A stretch of 64,000 bases of DNA, taken from NCBI GenBank assembly GCA_028023455.1, contig JAQFVV010000042.1, positions 4,853,739 through 4,917,738 on the forward strand. Reading direction: 5' to 3'. This DNA is from Epiperipatus broadwayi (lineage: Eukaryota > Onychophora > Udeonychophora > Euonychophora > Peripatidae). A model generated the notes under the pieces. The model saw only the letters and a list, made by a program, of their open reading frames with translations. It was not told where the DNA came from and searched no databases. The position numbers were made by a program, and so were the translations under genes. This document shows, piece after piece, positions 62,680 through 64,000 of this stretch; positions within the stretch are counted from its first letter, which is position 1; every line of letters begins with the position of its first letter.

Positions 62680-63513
62680 TACACCTGGGTCTCATTTTAC
62701 GCGATAGATAGGTTCCTCAGAAAACACGCGCAAACGAAATCGCGCAAAAATAGACATAACTTACATTGAAAAAGGGGGGATGCGGTCTGTGATTTTTCAA
62801 AATTTGCGCAAAAAAAAAAATAAGGAAATAAAATATGACTAATAAAAAATTTCAAATTTGAAAAAAATTGATACAAGACAAACTTTTTTTAACTATAATA
62901 TTTAATTTTATTCAAAATAATATATTTTTATGCATAATTTACAGTACAGTAATTTACATTTTTTTATACACATTTTAATTATTATGATTTTCTGGTGACA
63001 ACATAATTAGTAATTAATCTTTGAGATGATGATTTTATTAATTGCTTACGAAGCTCACGATATCCAGACATACAACCATTTAGCTCTCGCTGGAATTTAA
63101 GAGCACGTTAATGATTAGTGTCATTAATATGAAAATAATAATTGATTACGTTCTTTTTTAAAAAGCAAAAACAGAATGTGATTTAAAATGCAAAATTAAC
63201 ACGCACAATGTTTGAACAAATTTACATTATAATCTTGTAAAATCTAATGTGTGTATACATAAAATGTGGAAATCATGATTTTAATTTCATTATTGCATAA
63301 AATCTTACTATTATAAAGCACTGAAAATATTGAAATCACTAAGATGAAAGTCGAATTCCAATAATGTGCTATTACTTTCAATATAACGTAAGTGCACAAA
63401 ATTTATTATTTAAAGTAATAGTGCATTATCGGAAATCAACTTCCGGTGAAAGACGAATCGCGTAACTTCAAAATCATGTTAAATAAGTCCGTGTAAAAAG
63501 AGACCCAGGTGTA
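62680..63513 (+). mobile_element. TA-flanked MITE (CACCTGGGTC ends), copy 3
   Basis: 62682-63511 (830 bp) has ends CACCTGGGTCTC/GAGACCCAGGTG and TA on both sides. It is highly similar to 32425-33280 (reversed). Relative to that copy it lacks about 45 bp after TTTTTCAAAATT. The gap is bounded by AAAATT in the longer copies, as expected for a deletion between short direct repeats. CpG-containing ends (CGCGATAGATAGG, ACGCGCAAACG) are well kept. Noncoding. Confidence 0.92.
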
Positions 63514-64000
63514 CATTGTAATTTACATATATTTCAATAGGTTTACATAAAACATACCTATATATAAGAATACAGATGCATTTAACATAATAGAATTGTC
63601 AGATTAATAATAAAAAATCAACTCATTTTAGTAATACATAAATGAATAATTTTAACATATATGTAGGTACTCATTCAAATGTGTGCACACACTGGCATTC
63701 AAATCCTAATAATATTTCATTTGCTTACTTCAATAAAATATTTTTATTACTAATTGTAATTACTTTTACTGAATGATATATTTTAAAAGGTTAAAAAAGT
63801 TTTTTTTTTTAATATCCTGTATAAAAGTCCCCACCCCCCATTATTCTTAATTTGTAAACATCTTTAAAAATGTTATTAAAAAGTTCTTTTGTTTTTTATC
63901 TGCATTATAGAAAGATTTTTGAGGTTTTTTAAATATATAAAATAAAACTGAAAATATCATTTATGAATAACAATGGGAACAAATCCATTTATTATTTTTT
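63514..64000. other. AT-rich sequence to window end, nothing recognised
   Basis: No feature supported. Confidence 0.5.

Overview
This window looks like a gene-poor, strongly AT-rich stretch of a large animal nuclear genome. I find no convincing host gene, no rRNA or functional tRNA gene, no CRISPR array and no operon-like layout. Everything with protein homology is retrotransposon or DNA-transposon debris. The element types (a truncated RTE-like LINE, Penelope-like GIY-YIG fragments, a Merlin-type transposase remnant, TA-flanked MITEs, a very short tRNA-derived SINE) and the long CTAT/CTGT microsatellites fit an invertebrate metazoan such as a mollusc or chelicerate. The sequence alone does not settle the phylum.

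Layout. 1-7000: AT-rich filler with a foldback element (361-750), a minus-strand SINE (2791-2886), a dispersed repeat (4125-4534) and a TA-flanked MITE (5709-6585). 7013-7931: a large tetranucleotide microsatellite. 8000-11110: a diverged tandem duplication split by an almost perfect 81-bp palindrome, a 61-bp tandem duplication, a tRNA-like foldback and a small ACAGGC inverted-repeat element. 14700-20700: two SINEs with target-site duplications, a 290-bp retroposon and its foldback derivative, and a LINE 3' end with a twin-priming inversion and a 12-bp target-site duplication. 22400-33590: a trinucleotide repeat, large foldbacks (24277-24828, 26161-26596, 30804-31112, 33284-33586) and a second MITE (32425-33280). 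34206-34870: a Merlin/IS1595-type transposase remnant. 37500-39500: another foldback, two SINEs and a retroposon with a 13-bp target-site duplication.

39275-55640 holds two diverged blocks, each present twice (39275-41690 with 53375-55640; 41691-43400 with 44205-49795). Because each block has a sister copy, several insertions can be compared with an empty site. The most intricate locus is 44358-47970. A 5'-truncated RTE-like LINE with a 12-bp target-site duplication is interrupted by two head-to-head Penelope-like 3' fragments, which form a palindrome of about 670 bp per arm with their own 14-bp target-site duplication. 56605-64000 has a second CTAT/CTGT microsatellite, a LINE C-terminal remnant, a probable old MITE half, a foldback containing a tRNA-like unit and a third TA-flanked MITE.

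The window shows no cooperating host pathway. Its story is repeated insertion, nesting and inversion of mobile elements. Foldback structures are unusually dense (ten or more in 64 kb). Several carry a CTGAAGA-hairpin-CGAAAC motif near AATAAA-like ends, which resembles the 3' region of Penelope-like elements and is the most promising lead here.
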